Shown: positions 53,523 through 63,190 of the stretch, in pieces
Numbering within the stretch: the first letter of the stretch is position 1
Layout: each line of letters starts with the position of its first letter
Assembly (NCBI GenBank): GCA_963814985.1
Contig: CAWFFV010000101.1
Span: 181,122 to 245,121 of the forward strand
DNA: 64,000 nt
Source of the DNA: CAWFFV01 sp963814985
Lineage (GTDB): Bacteria; Chloroflexota; Ktedonobacteria; Ktedonobacterales; Ktedonobacteraceae
Direction: 5' to 3'
The notes under the pieces: model-generated
Told to the model about the DNA's origin: nothing
Database searches by the model: none
The model's input: the letters and a program-made list of their open reading frames with translations, nothing else
Program-made: the position numbers and the translations under genes

Positions 53523-55654
53523 AGCATTTCCTCCATCGCTGGTCCTACCCGCTCAAGCTGAACTGCGCATACTTTGAACTCCGGCATACGGCTTATTGGG
53601 TCCAGCGCTGGATTTGTTAAGCGATTCGCCGATTGTTGTCCACCCCAGTGGAAAGGTACAAAGACCGTGTCGTCTCGAATGCCAGTGGTCACTTTAACGC
53701 TGAAAAGAGCTGAACCACGCCGAGTTGTTAATTTCGCGGTATCTCCGTCCACGAGTCCATAGCGTCTCGCGATAATTGGATGCACTTCTACGCATGGCTC
53801 AGGGAGTATCTCACGCAATTGCGCTACCCGCCGTGTCTGTGTACCAGACTGGTAGTGGGCAAGAACACGTCCTGTCGAGAGATACAGTGGATAGTCGGCA
53901 TCCACCTCTTCGGCTGGTGGCCGATGACGTATCGCATGGAACCTTGCTTTGCCTGTGGGTGTAGGAAAGCTGTGTTGAAACAGACGCGGTGTGCCAGGGT
54001 GATCTTCAGTCGGGCACGGCCAGAATACGCCGTCCTGCTCGTTAATCTTCTCATAGGTAATACCCGAGTAGTCGGCAGGACCACCGACGCTTGCCAAGCG
54101 CAGTTCATCGAAGATCTGGTGCGTTTCAGTGAAGGCGAAGAACTGACCTTTGCCCAGAAGATTTGCCAGATCACAGAGGATGTCCAGGTCAGTGTGCACT
54201 CCTGGCGGCGGTTCAAAAACTTTCCGGCGAAAGAGGACTCGGCCCTCCAGATTTGTTATCGTCCCTTCCTCTTCTGCCCACTGCGCCGCTGGCAGCACCA
54301 CATCGGCAAGCTGTGCTGTCTCTGAGAGAAAAAAGTCGGTGACGACTAGGAAGTCGAGCGCACACAGGCGCTCCTGCACATGCAGCGCGTGGGGGGCGGA
54401 GACAACGATGTTAGATCCCATTACCATAAGCGCATGCACGCCGTCTTCTTGCCCGAGGCTATCGAGCAACTCATAGGCCGATCTCCCAGGACCAGGCAAC
54501 TCGCTCTCAGGGATACCCCAAACCCTGGCAATGTGACAACGGGCGATAGGGTCGTCAATTTTTCGGTAGCCGGGAAGTTGATCGGCTTTCAGACCATGTT
54601 CACGTCCACCTTGACCGTTACCTTGACCTGTGAGACAACCATAGCCACTAGACGGTCGGCCTACCAGTCCCAGTGCTAAAGCAAGATTGATGTATGTTAA
54701 TACATTATTGACACCCTGACTTTGCTGCTCCGTTCCACGTGCAGTCAATATCATAGCAGAGCGTGCTCTTCCGAGCCAGTGGGCTGCCTGTACGAGCTGG
54801 ACCTGCGGTATACCCGTCAGACGCTCTACATGCTCCGGCCAGTAGGTGGTTGCCAGTGCCTTCACCTGCTCAAATCCTTCTGTCCGCTGGTGGACGTAGT
54901 CCAGATCGATAAATCCCTCACGAATGAGGATGTGCAGCAGGCCATTTGCTAAGGCCGCATCCGAACCTGGCATGAGAGGGAGGTGGAGTGTGCTGCTTTG
55001 CGCAGTAGCGGAGGTGCGCGGATCTACGACGATAAGCTGCCCCCCATTGCTACGCTGGGAGGCAAAATACTGCATGATTGGCGGCATCGTTTCTGCAATG
55101 TTACTTCCGACCAGCAAAATGACCTCAGCTTGCGGTATTTCGGCTAAAGGGAAAGGTAATCCCCGATCGATACCAAATGCCTTGATCGAGGCTGCCGCCG
55201 CAGACGACATGCAAAAACGACCGTTATAGTCAATCTGTGCTGTGCCTAGTGCGATGCGTGCAAATTTGCCGAGCAGGTACGCTTTCTCATTAGTCAGAGA
55301 GCCTCCCCCAAAAATACCTAGAGCATCTCTTCCATATTGTGCTTGTACGCGCTGAAAGTTTTGCGCAACACGCGTCAGTGCCTTATTCCAGGTAACTGGA
55401 ACAAGTATACCATGGTCATCACGGGCAAGAGGGGTAAGAAGGCGATCAGGATGAGCTAATGTAGAGGGGGCAGTCCAGCCTTTGATACAGAGTCCCCCCT
55501 TGTTTACGGGAAACGCACTGTTTCCCTTTACGGTCGCTGCCTCACGAGGCCCCACGAGGTACATGCCACATTGAAATGCACAATAGGGGCAATGGGTTGT
55601 AACACCTGTACTGGGATGGGCTTGATCAGGTGGCAGTAGCATAGCCTCTTGCAT
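53519..55654 (-). CDS. nasA: assimilatory nitrate reductase catalytic subunit (molybdopterin oxidoreductase)
   Basis: 711 residues from ATG 55654 (GAGAGGAAA upstream); an earlier in-frame codon at 55774 has no site. The N-terminal 4Fe-4S motif is CPYCAFQCGMYLV with the fourth Cys in GGLCIKG. Molybdopterin-binding blocks include SLTNEKAYLLGKFAR, GSNIAETMPPIMQYF, LTGQGNGQGGREHG and, at the C-terminus, YLSTGRVLAHYQSGTQTRR. There is no signal peptide, so it is cytoplasmic and assimilatory. It reduces nitrate to nitrite with electrons from the overlapping FAD partner. No nitrite reductase gene is in view. 55655-56100 contains nothing recognised. Confidence 0.9.
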   Translation of the reverse strand: MQEAMLLPPDQAHPSTGVTTHCPYCAFQCGMYLVGPREAATVKGNSAFPVNKGGLCIKGWTAPSTLAHPDRLLTPLARDDHGILVPVTWNKALTRVAQNFQRVQAQYGRDALGIFGGGSLTNEKAYLLGKFARIALGTAQIDYNGRFCMSSAAAASIKAFGIDRGLPFPLAEIPQAEVILLVGSNIAETMPPIMQYFASQRSNGGQLIVVDPRTSATAQSSTLHLPLMPGSDAALANGLLHILIREGFIDLDYVHQRTEGFEQVKALATTYWPEHVERLTGIPQVQLVQAAHWLGRARSAMILTARGTEQQSQGVNNVLTYINLALALGLVGRPSSGYGCLTGQGNGQGGREHGLKADQLPGYRKIDDPIARCHIARVWGIPESELPGPGRSAYELLDSLGQEDGVHALMVMGSNIVVSAPHALHVQERLCALDFLVVTDFFLSETAQLADVVLPAAQWAEEEGTITNLEGRVLFRRKVFEPPPGVHTDLDILCDLANLLGKGQFFAFTETHQIFDELRLASVGGPADYSGITYEKINEQDGVFWPCPTEDHPGTPRLFQHSFPTPTGKARFHAIRHRPPAEEVDADYPLYLSTGRVLAHYQSGTQTRRVAQLREILPEPCVEVHPIIARRYGLVDGDTAKLTTRRGSALFSVKVTTGIRDDTVFVPFHWGGQQSANRLTNPALDPISRMPEFKVCAVQLERVGPAMEEML

Positions 55655-56508
55655 AAATTTCCTCTCAGTTTGGAAGTACAACCTCAGCTCTCGAAATATC
55701 GAAATATTCGCGATAGATCTATTTTCCAGCGGGCAGTGCATAAAGAGATAAAAAATATGTATAAAATGTAACATGTTGCTGTAGCGACGTCTATAAAGAA
55801 AATGTTAAAAATATCGTAACCAGGTCACCGGCAGAACAACCAGAAGCCTCCGTTGCGCAAACCTGTGGCGGCTGGGCCACGACGAAAGCAGCATACCGTT
55901 TCTAGGATATTGACATCCTTCCGGTAACTCTTACTTTTACCCACATTTAACAATTTGAATCTACGCAACGGCCTCTATGGAGCTATGTTGTTTCACAGGC
56001 TCAACGAATAGCAGCAAGTAAAGGCCGTATGTCAAGTTCTGTGTAGTGTGCCCTTTAACCTCATCTAAAAAATAGCTGTCAATTTTCCCTCCAAATTGAC
56101 GTATCATCTCAATAAATCGGGGAAAGAAAAGCAATGAGCTGGTGGGGTGGAGAGGAGTATGAGGCACAGGAAAAAAACCAGCAAGCGAGTGCGAGTGTGC
56201 TTGCTGGGAGAGAGCCTTTCTCTCTGAAAGCAAAATGGCAAGATTCAGGGTGTTGCAGCCCAGGAGGCACCCAGGTGAAGCGCGGCAGCCTGTTCTTGAA
56301 TGAGGGTGGCCAAACTGGGCAATCGGTCAGTATGAGCAATGCGGTCATGAAAATACTGGTAGACATTGACTCCGAGCTTGGAGGCAGTCCCCACCAGAGT
56401 CTGAAAGGTATCCCATGCCCTGATGCCTTCTCTGGTACGTGCTTGCAGGCTCACATCTCGCTTGCGAACACGCTGCCGGGCTCCCAACTCCGCTGGATTA
56501 TTGTGTAA

Positions 56509-57824
56509 GTCGATAACCCCAAATAACTCCGTCATCTAACCAAGGTGTGGTATCGTAGATGTACTATGACCAGAAAACAACTAAGCATCGAACAAAAATG
56601 GCGGGATACCCTGCCGGAGCTCAATGAGAAACAGAAACGCTATTACGCCGCCCGTGAGGCCAAAGCTTATGGTTTTGGTGGAGTCACTGCCTTTGCCCGC
56701 GCCACAGGCATGAACCGTGACACCATCAACCAAGGGATTAAAGAGATCAAGATCAGGTACAACGCTTCAAGGAGATCAAAATCCGCCGTCCCGGTGGTGG
56801 CCGGAAGAAACTGGAAGCGCATCGACCAGGCCTGACTGAGATGATTGAGACTGCCGCCAACCCAAAGACAGATAAACGAGTGCTCATCAAGTGGACGAGC
56901 CATTCTATTGCCCACATCGCTGCCGCGGTCGCCAAACGGGGTTTCACCGTAGGGCGAGAAACCATTCGCCGGATTCTGCAAGACAAAGGCTTTGCTCTGA
57001 AAGCCAATAAGAAAGACATCGAAGGCAAGACTGATCATCCTGATCGGGACGCTGAGTTCAATCACATCAACATGCAAGGGCTGAAAGCTCAGCTCCAGGG
57101 CTTTCCCATCCTGTCCATAGACGCCAAGAAAACCGAAAAGATCGGGAACATGAAGAACGCGGGGAGGGAATGGATGCCCCCCGGGGAAGATACCAAGGTG
57201 GACGTTTATGACTTCGGTCAGAAAGAAAAAACAAAAGCAGGCAGAACCAGAACACGGAAGGCCATACCATATGGCGTGTATGGACGTATTAAAGAAACAA
57301 GGCTTCGTGAACGTGGGTATTGATCATAATACCGCCGAGTTCGCCGTAGCCTCACTGACCAGCTGGTGGTACACGAGGGGGAGGACTGACTACCCAGGCG
57401 CCACAGCCATCCAACTGTTCTGCGACAATGGCAGTAGTAATAGCTTCAAACAACCGGCTCTGGAAGTGGTGCTTGCAGCAATTTGCCAACCGAACAAGGC
57501 TGAGAGTGCATGTCTGTCACTATCCACCAGGGACATCGAAGTGGAACGCCATCGAGCATGAGATGTTCAGTTTCATTAACATCAACTGGGCTGTGAAAGC
57601 CGCTCGTAGCATACGAGGTGATCCTGGAATACATCAGGCATACCACCACCAACGGTGGATTGACAATTGAAGCTGTATTGGACACTCATGACTACGAGAC
57701 AGGCAAGAAGATCAGTAGTGAGCAAATGAAAACGATTAACATAACCGGCGATGCTTTTCATCCGGAGTGGAACTATACTATTCAGCCCCGGATCTAGATG
57801 ACGGAGTTGTTTGTGGTTGTCGAC
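56509..57824 (+). mobile_element. ISAzo13-like insertion sequence (1316 bp)
   Basis: Terminal inverted repeats of 30 bp lie at 56509-56538 and 57795-57824 (26 or 27 matches; outer part GTCGA[TC]AACC[CA]CAAA, inner part AACTCCGTCATCTA). Both sides are flanked by TAA, a 3-bp target duplication (TTA on the coding strand of the host transposase). Removing the element plus one TAA restores EILLHNNPAE in the IS66-like gene, so the borders are exact. Confidence 0.85.
56566..57797 (+). pseudogene. ISAzo13 family transposase, several frameshifts
   Basis: Start ATG 56566 (MTRKQLSIEQKWRDTLPELN). Successive pieces in different frames show EAKAYGFGGVTAFARATGMN, then SHSIAHIAAAVAKRGFTVGR (helix-turn-helix), FPILSIDAKKTEKIGNMKNA (first catalytic Asp), VGIDHNTAEFAVASLTSWWY, IQLFCDNGSSN (second Asp), HVCHYPPGTSKWNAIEHEMF (Glu), and GGLTIEAVLDTHDYETGKKI near the end. 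At least three frame changes are needed (near 56750, 57300 and 57440). The element is therefore probably immobile unless the breaks are sequence errors. Confidence 0.8.
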
Positions 57825-59281
57825 TAAGAGGATCTCTGGGTGGTCAAGCACCATGAGCAGCGCATCTTTCTTGGCACATGTACGGGCGAGCCGCTCATCC
57901 AATTGCTGGTAGCCGCTGGTTTGCCCAAACAGGTCGTCAAAGGACGTTCGCAACGTATCTGCCTCGGCGGGACTGGGATGGTCTCGGTAGGCCAACAGAT
58001 CCCGGTAGAGCTTCCAGAAGTCTTTGGCAAACTGCTCCAGAAGAAGGCAATGAGCAAGGAAGCGCGGTGTCAGTTTCTTGTAATGGCGATATTCGTGAAT
58101 TCAGCACAGGGCGAGCTCGACGGTCAATGCGTTGAATTGGGGTGCATCATCACACAGCAACAGCTTGACCACTGGATAGGTGGTCTGGGTGCGATAGGCT
58201 GCGATGGCCAGGGCATCTTTGATACTCTTGCGGAGATTGGCTCCGTGTTTGGGAAGGTGCGCATCAAAGAGAGTATCGAGTTGGCTCTCTGTGAACGTCT
58301 GATCGTGTGGCAGCAGGGTGGGAAGTGTACGACACCACTTCTCCGTCACCCCCAACTGAACCAGGAGCTCCACTGCGAGGTCATTCATCTGAAAAACGGG
58401 ATCAGCTCCCCCGGCAAGCACGCGAAGCAAACGCAAGCGATCTTTGGCAGGCAACGTACAATAGGCAGTATACAACGGGGAGCACAGGATATGGCACTGT
58501 TCATTGTTGCCATTGACACGTGTGCCTGTGCTGTCCAGATGGTGCCACGGGCTACTGGCAAGTCCGGCTTGAACCACGGCTGCACTCTCCGCATGGAACT
58601 GCTCCTGGTCTTGAATGAGCAGGTCAGAGAGTTGTCCCGCGCTGATCGACATGCCAATCGTCTGCAAGAGGTCCAGGATCTTTGGTTCGCTCATCCCCGC
58701 TGCATAATAGAGAGCCAACACCCAGGCTCTGACTCCTGGTCCAAACTGGCCTTTGTATCCAGCAGGCATTTCCGCCAGATAGGTCCGCTTTTGGCCAGGT
58801 GAGTAATATTTCTCTTTACGGAACATCACGTTCTCGGTGCGAAACTCAATGTCCTGCACGATGACATTCTCGTAGCCCTTGAATTGAGCATCCTGAGGCA
58901 ATCGTTGCTGATCCACCTTGACGATCTCCACCCGATCAATCCTCACCTGAGCCTGCTTCCTGGCTTTGTGATGGGCTTTGGACTCACGGCGTTCCTTTTC
59001 CGATGAGAGAGCCAGGGCTGCTTTGTTCGCTTTGATCTTGGGTTTGCCCTGTTCCCCTTTGAGTCGATTGACCTCATCGCGCAGACGTTGGATTTCTTCG
59101 GCTTGCTCTTTCACTTTGGCCGACAGCGTTTCCACCAGGTTCATCAGCGTGATGACGACCTGGCGCAGACTTTCGTCTTCAATGGTGTTGGGATCGAAAT
59201 TTTCTACCATACTTCTAGTATACCTGGGCCATCAATTTTCCCATCGCCAAGCTAGACTACCCCGGATTATTGAGATGATAC

Positions 59282-59729
59282 CACGCATCTGGAGGAAAAC
59301 CAGAGGAAGGTGCAGGAACACTATAGTCGTGCAACTCAGTTCTACCAGACATACGCGATGTCTGCCTGCAATACCAGGTTTGGAGCACGTGGAGAGTGAG
59401 TGAGCGCGTTGGCATGAGTGAGCGTGCGTTGCGCCGCTGTGTTGTTCTTCTGGGGACTCTGGGCAGAACGGAGCTGATCAATCAGATCTGGAGTGCCTAT
59501 TCCACCCAGATGAGGAGTGTCTCTGATCAACGATGGCAGCCACGCGAAGAGACGCAAGCCGATGTGCAGGCCACTCTGGCGCTAACCAATGCCTACCGTT
59601 TCTCCGCCCATCTCTCAGATATGAGCGAATTTACAGAGCGGCCTGATCCTGTTTCTTGAGCCATGTAGCTCCTACCGATTGCAGAGAGTGCGAGGAGAGG
59701 CATGGTAGAATAGAACCCGGGAGGGTTTT
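59282..59729. other. transposon-flanking debris, no gene identified
   Basis: Frames on both strands up to 87 codons exist, for instance plus-strand 59396-59659 (QADVQATLALTNAYRFSAHL) and minus-strand 59557-59342. None has a ribosome site or recognised family. The segment probably consists of fragments of older insertions. Confidence 0.4.
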
Positions 59730-60026
59730 ATGAGGAAGTCACAACGAACGTATAGCGAGGAATTCAAACGGCAAGCCGTGCAACTCCTTGAAACCAGCGG
59801 GAAAAGCAAAATACAAATAGCCAGAGATCTTGGTATCTCAAATAGTTATTTAAGCAAATGATCGAAAGAATTTGGAACGCGAGGGAAAGAAGCACTTCCT
59901 GGCAAAGATCATCAGAAATTAAGAGAAGACGAAAATAAAGAGCTACGTTGTGAAATTGATCTATTAAGGCAGGAAAGGGATGCGCTCAAAAAAACGTGTG
60001 AGGATCTCGAGTTCCCCCATCTGTAA
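59730..60026 (+). pseudogene. IS3-type transposase OrfA with an in-frame TGA
   Basis: Start ATG 59730. The helix-turn-helix of OrfA is clear: RTYSEEFKRQAVQLLETSGK, IQIARDLGISNSYLSK. A TGA at 59859-59861 then occupies the position of the usual Trp (LSxW), after which the same frame continues SKEFGTRGKEALPGKD and the leucine zipper ELRCEIDLLRQERDALKKTC to a TAA at 60026. An A7 run (CTCAAAAAAACG) near 59988 is where IS3 elements shift frame into OrfB, though here the -1 frame meets a stop. Confidence 0.7.
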
Positions 60027-60295
60027 AATTCCAGTTTCTTTATGATCATCGTCATCTCTTTCCTCTTCTGCGCATGTGCCAGGCGCTCTCCGTTTCGGAA
60101 AATGGCTACTACAACTGGCGTACCAGAGGGAAAAGTCAAAGAAAAAGAGATGACGAGCAATTGGTCACGCGTATTGAAGATGCTTATTATAAGAGTGGGG
60201 GCACATACGGAAGTCCTCGCATTCATCAGGAATTGAAGGAGCAGGGTATTCATTGTGGACGAAAAAGAGTAGCACGATTGATGCGTGAAAAGCAA
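60005..60295 (+). pseudogene. IS3-type transposase OrfB, N-terminal fragment
   Basis: The frame reads KFQFLYDHRHLFPLLRMCQA, LSVSENGYYNWRTRGKSQRK, then the HTH_21 region YGSPRIHQELKEQGIHCGRK and RVARLMREKQLIVG. At about 60295 it ends abruptly and joins an unrelated minus-strand coding sequence. The DDE catalytic domain is absent. The OrfB part lies -1 to OrfA, as usual in IS3. Confidence 0.7.
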
Positions 60296-60508
60296 CTCAT
60301 CGTTGGGCTCGATCCCAATAACTTGTTGTGCTCGTTGTGCCCACAGAACGGTAGAGAAGCCGGTTTCGCTTCCAAGATCCACCACGACTGGAGACTCAGG
60401 CAAGTGGATCAATTGGAAGCAGATATCCAGGAGAATATTCGGCGCATGAGGACGCGTCTCATTGTACAAAGCAGTTTCGCCGGACCAGATATTGATGGTT
60501 TCTGACAC
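60296..60508 (-). pseudogene. N-terminal fragment of a SAM-dependent methyltransferase
   Basis: The minus-strand frame reads VSETINIWSGETALYNETRP, then LIHLPESPVVVDLGSETGFS and TVLWAQRAQQVIGIEPNDE. VVDLGSETGFST corresponds to motif I (E/DxGxGxG) of class I methyltransferases and VIGIEPND to motif II. It is cut at the junction with the IS3 remnant, leaving only about 70 residues. Confidence 0.6.
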
Positions 60509-60857
60509 TCTCAATGCCTTTCTTTTCGCTGCTTGTATGAAAGAGAAACACTTCACTCCCTCATGTTTTGAAATTGTTATCCATACAAAGGTCATCCCTG
60601 ATGAGGACAGTGCGTTCCTTAGCAGTATAGCTCAAGATCTTGTCACTCTCCAGATCCATTCTTCTGTTTTGTCGCGAAACCCTCTTGATATATTCTTGAA
60701 GCGTTGCAGAGTCTCTCATCACAAACCAGGCACTTCGGCTTTCTACAGGACTTCTTGTGCCACACTCACGCTGGTACGGGGACTGGTATCCTTTTGCGCC
60801 AAAGTTGGGACTTTTATGGAGAAAAGAAACAGGGAAGATGAAAACGAGAGGCAAACC

Positions 60858-62012
60858 ATGAAATCACTCGACTCGCTCGTGAGGGCGACACAAAAGGGCG
60901 ATGCGGAGGTTTTCACTCGCATCGTCGAACGCTTCCAGGATATGGCTTGCGCGGCGCCTATGCGATGCTTGAGGACACGCATCTGGCCGAAGATGTCGCG
61001 CAAGAAGCGTTTCTCGAGGCCTATCTCAAATGGCGAAGCTGCGCGAACCAACCGCGTTTGCGAGTTGGTTTCGGCATATCATCCTCAAGCACGTTGATCG
61101 CCTGACACGTGGCAAGCATCTGAAGTAGCCCACTGGAAGGCAGTGGCCGATGTGCCAATGGAGAGGCAGACCCAACCGAAATTGCCGAGACCAACGAGGT
61201 ACGTCACAGGTACACGTGCTCTCTTCCTTACCCCAACGCCAGCGCATGGTCATCGTGCTCTTCTATGGCACAGGATACTCGCTCAAAGACATCGCGGCAT
61301 TTCTCGACGTACCCGTCACCACTGTCAAAAAACGGCTCTCTGATGGCCGCCAACGGCTCAAAGAAAAGCTGATCGATGTCGTGCGAGATGTTTACAGGAG
61401 CAGCGTCCATCGATTTCCGATACGTTTCCAACAAAAGTACGCTTGCTACTGGCTGCCAGACTGGTGATATCGATCGCGTCAAGGAGTTATTGGCGCGAAA
61501 TCCCTTGCTCTTGAATATGAAGTCGGAGCTGGGTGAGGCAAGGAACCCAAAATGAGCTGACTTTCGTTGCAGGCTTGACGGCTCTCCACGAAGCTGCAAT
61601 GCATAATCATGCTCAATTGGTGGAGTTGCTTTGCAGTACGGCGCCGATTGCAACGCGCGGACCAGTGTTGGCCTGACCCCTCTGCACGGAGCCGTACTCA
61701 CCGTTGTCACGAAACTGCCATTATCCTGCTCGCACATGGTGCACAACCTGAACTCCCGCTCTCTGCGGGTTGACGGCCCTCCACCTGGCCTCCATGAAGG
61801 GCGATAGCGAGATGGTACGCATCCTTCTTGCGGGAGGAGCAATCACCGATAGCAGAAGCCGGCATGGTCGCACTCCATTGCACTGGGCAGCAATCAAAGG
61901 CCATGCCGGGGTCGTGTCTCTGTTACTTTCTTACGGGGCTGATCATGAGGCTCGCGATGCGAAGGATGGACACCTTGCGACTGGGCCATTGACAGAGAGC
62001 ATGGAGCAATAG
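60858..62012 (+). pseudogene. ECF-type sigma factor fused to ankyrin repeats, multiple frameshifts
   Basis: Start ATG 60858 (GAGAGG upstream): KSLDSLVRATQKGDAEVFTR begins sigma region 2, which continues in other frames as AMLEDTHLAEDVAQEAFLEA and FASWFRHIILKHVDRLTRGK. Region 4 appears at 61150-61400 (SSLPQRQRMVIVLFYGTGYS, DIAAFLDVPVTTVKKRLSDG). Ankyrin repeats then follow in further frames: GLTALHEAAMHNHAQLVELL, GLTALHLASMKGDSEMVRIL and GRTPLHWAAIKGHAGVVSLL, ending in a TAG at 62012. At least five frame changes are needed. A sigma factor carrying ankyrin repeats is unusual. Confidence 0.7.
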
Positions 62013-62044
62013 CCGCACAGTTATTAAGAAAGGATTACCAGACC

Positions 62045-63101
62045 ATGAACACAAATTCGATTCCTGTTGGTAGCCCCGTCCTGGGCCGTGTCCTCAATGC
62101 CAATGGCGAGCCGATTGATCAGAAAGGCACCCTTGATCATGCTACGCATTTGCCACTCTCTCTGCCAGATGCTCTTAGCACAACGTCTGAGGCCATTTCT
62201 CAGCGAATGTTTGAAACCGGAATTAAAGTAATTGATCTCATGGCACCTGCTTCCTATGGGAGCACCGTCGGCATGATTGCACCAGGACCAGGTTTGGGTC
62301 TGGCAGTCGTCGCCGAAGAGATCATGCACATGCTCGTCACTCGCTATCAAACTGCTCTTGTTGTAGCAGGGATGAGCGAGACCACCTATGGTGCCTGCAA
62401 TCTCCGCGATATGGTGCGTGACATTGAAGCTGAGGATCACACCGGTAATGGTCTTCGAGCAGACAACGGACGCATTCCCGATACGGCAGCAACTCCTCCG
62501 TACAGCGATGACCATCGCAGCGCACTTTGATGATGGAGAGTACAAAGTGCTTCTGGTCATTGATGGTCATCTCATAACACAAGAGACTCTGGCCGAGGTG
62601 CAACAATTCGCTGCCGTGAAAGGCATCACCTGTTTGCTGCTTCTGCCGATGAATGATCTTGATCCATCAGCCTGTAGCAACTTGCTGAACCAGCTTGACG
62701 TGCAGTGGTGGTTCAGTCGGGCACGAGCCGAACAAAGTCTCTGGCCTGCAATAGATCCATTGACCTCACGCTCACGTGTGCTGGAAAGCGACGCAGTGAG
62801 TAAGGAACATCGCATGGTGGCAGAGCAGGTACAGAGTGTTTTACGACGATATGACGAATTGCAAAAGCAGGCGAAAAGCGAGACGCTCTCAGAGGAAGAC
62901 CAACAATTGCTGGGACGTGGTGAGCGGATCAATCTCTTTTTCACCCAACCATTTGTTGTTGCCGAGGCATATACCGATCTTCCCGGAGCATACCTGACGA
63001 TCAAGGAGACAATCAACGATTTTCGCGGCTTGCTTGATGGATGCTATGACGCGGTACCAGCACAATCGTTCAATTTCAGAGGGAAAATTGACCTGGGATG
63101 A
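62045..63101 (+). pseudogene. F1-ATPase beta-like protein lacking Walker A, one frameshift
   Basis: Start ATG 62045, 32 bases after the ankyrin gene. The chain follows F1-beta: GSPVLGRVLNANGEPIDQKG, MFETGIKVIDLMAP, TPVMVFEQTTDAFPIRQQLL, then SLWPAIDPLTSRSRVLESDA, EDQQLLGRGERINLFFTQPF and VVAEAYTDLPGAYLTIKET. The P-loop (GGAGVGKT in true beta subunits) reads APGPGLGLAVV, without the Lys and Thr. The frame breaks near 62433 in GAGGATC; removing one G joins the halves into about 350 residues, some 110 shorter than AtpD. No other ATP synthase gene is near. It cannot be a catalytic subunit; a regulatory or structural role is open. Confidence 0.72.
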
Positions 63102-63190
63102 GCACATCTGGATTCAGAGAAATTGCCTCCGTAATGTGCTGATCTGCTCGGACGAAATGGGCGAGAGAGTTATTCGCCCACCTCCATTTC

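Larger units (their letters stand above)
56245..59210 (-). pseudogene. IS66-like transposase, disrupted by a TGA codon and by an insertion
   Basis: Start ATG 59210. A Lys/Glu-rich coiled N-terminus (LVETLSAKVKEQAEEIQRLR) is followed by the Zn/DDE region (YYAAGMSEPKILDLLQTIGM, WHHLDSTGTRVNGNNEQCHI). At 58101-58103 an in-frame TGA replaces the Trp of the conserved CWxHExRHY motif; the frame then continues IHEYRHYKKLTPRFLAH. At 57824 the gene is cut by the ISAzo13-like element after PEILL, and resumes at 56508 with HNNPAELGARQRVRKRDVSL to a stop at 56245. Excision would rejoin the frame exactly. Confidence 0.85.
56101..59281 (-). mobile_element. IS66-like insertion sequence, interrupted by an ISAzo13-like element
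   Basis: The ends GTATCATCTCAATAAATCGG (left, 56101) and the complement of 59262-59281 (GTATCATCTCAATAATCCGG) form terminal inverted repeats of about 20 bp. Without the nested element the length is about 1.86 kb. It carries one transposase gene and no TnpB, as in single-gene IS66 subgroups. No target duplication was found directly outside the ends, so the exact borders may differ by a few bases. Confidence 0.7.

Noticed and set aside
56001..56560. Plus-strand gene 56134-56508
   Set aside because: It is the antisense of the IS66-like transposase C-terminus (HNNPAELGARQRVRK), which is clearly the coding strand.
58101..59861. Recoding of TGA as tryptophan in this organism
   Set aside because: Several intact genes, including nasA and narK, end in TGA, and TGA at Trp positions occurs only in transposases.
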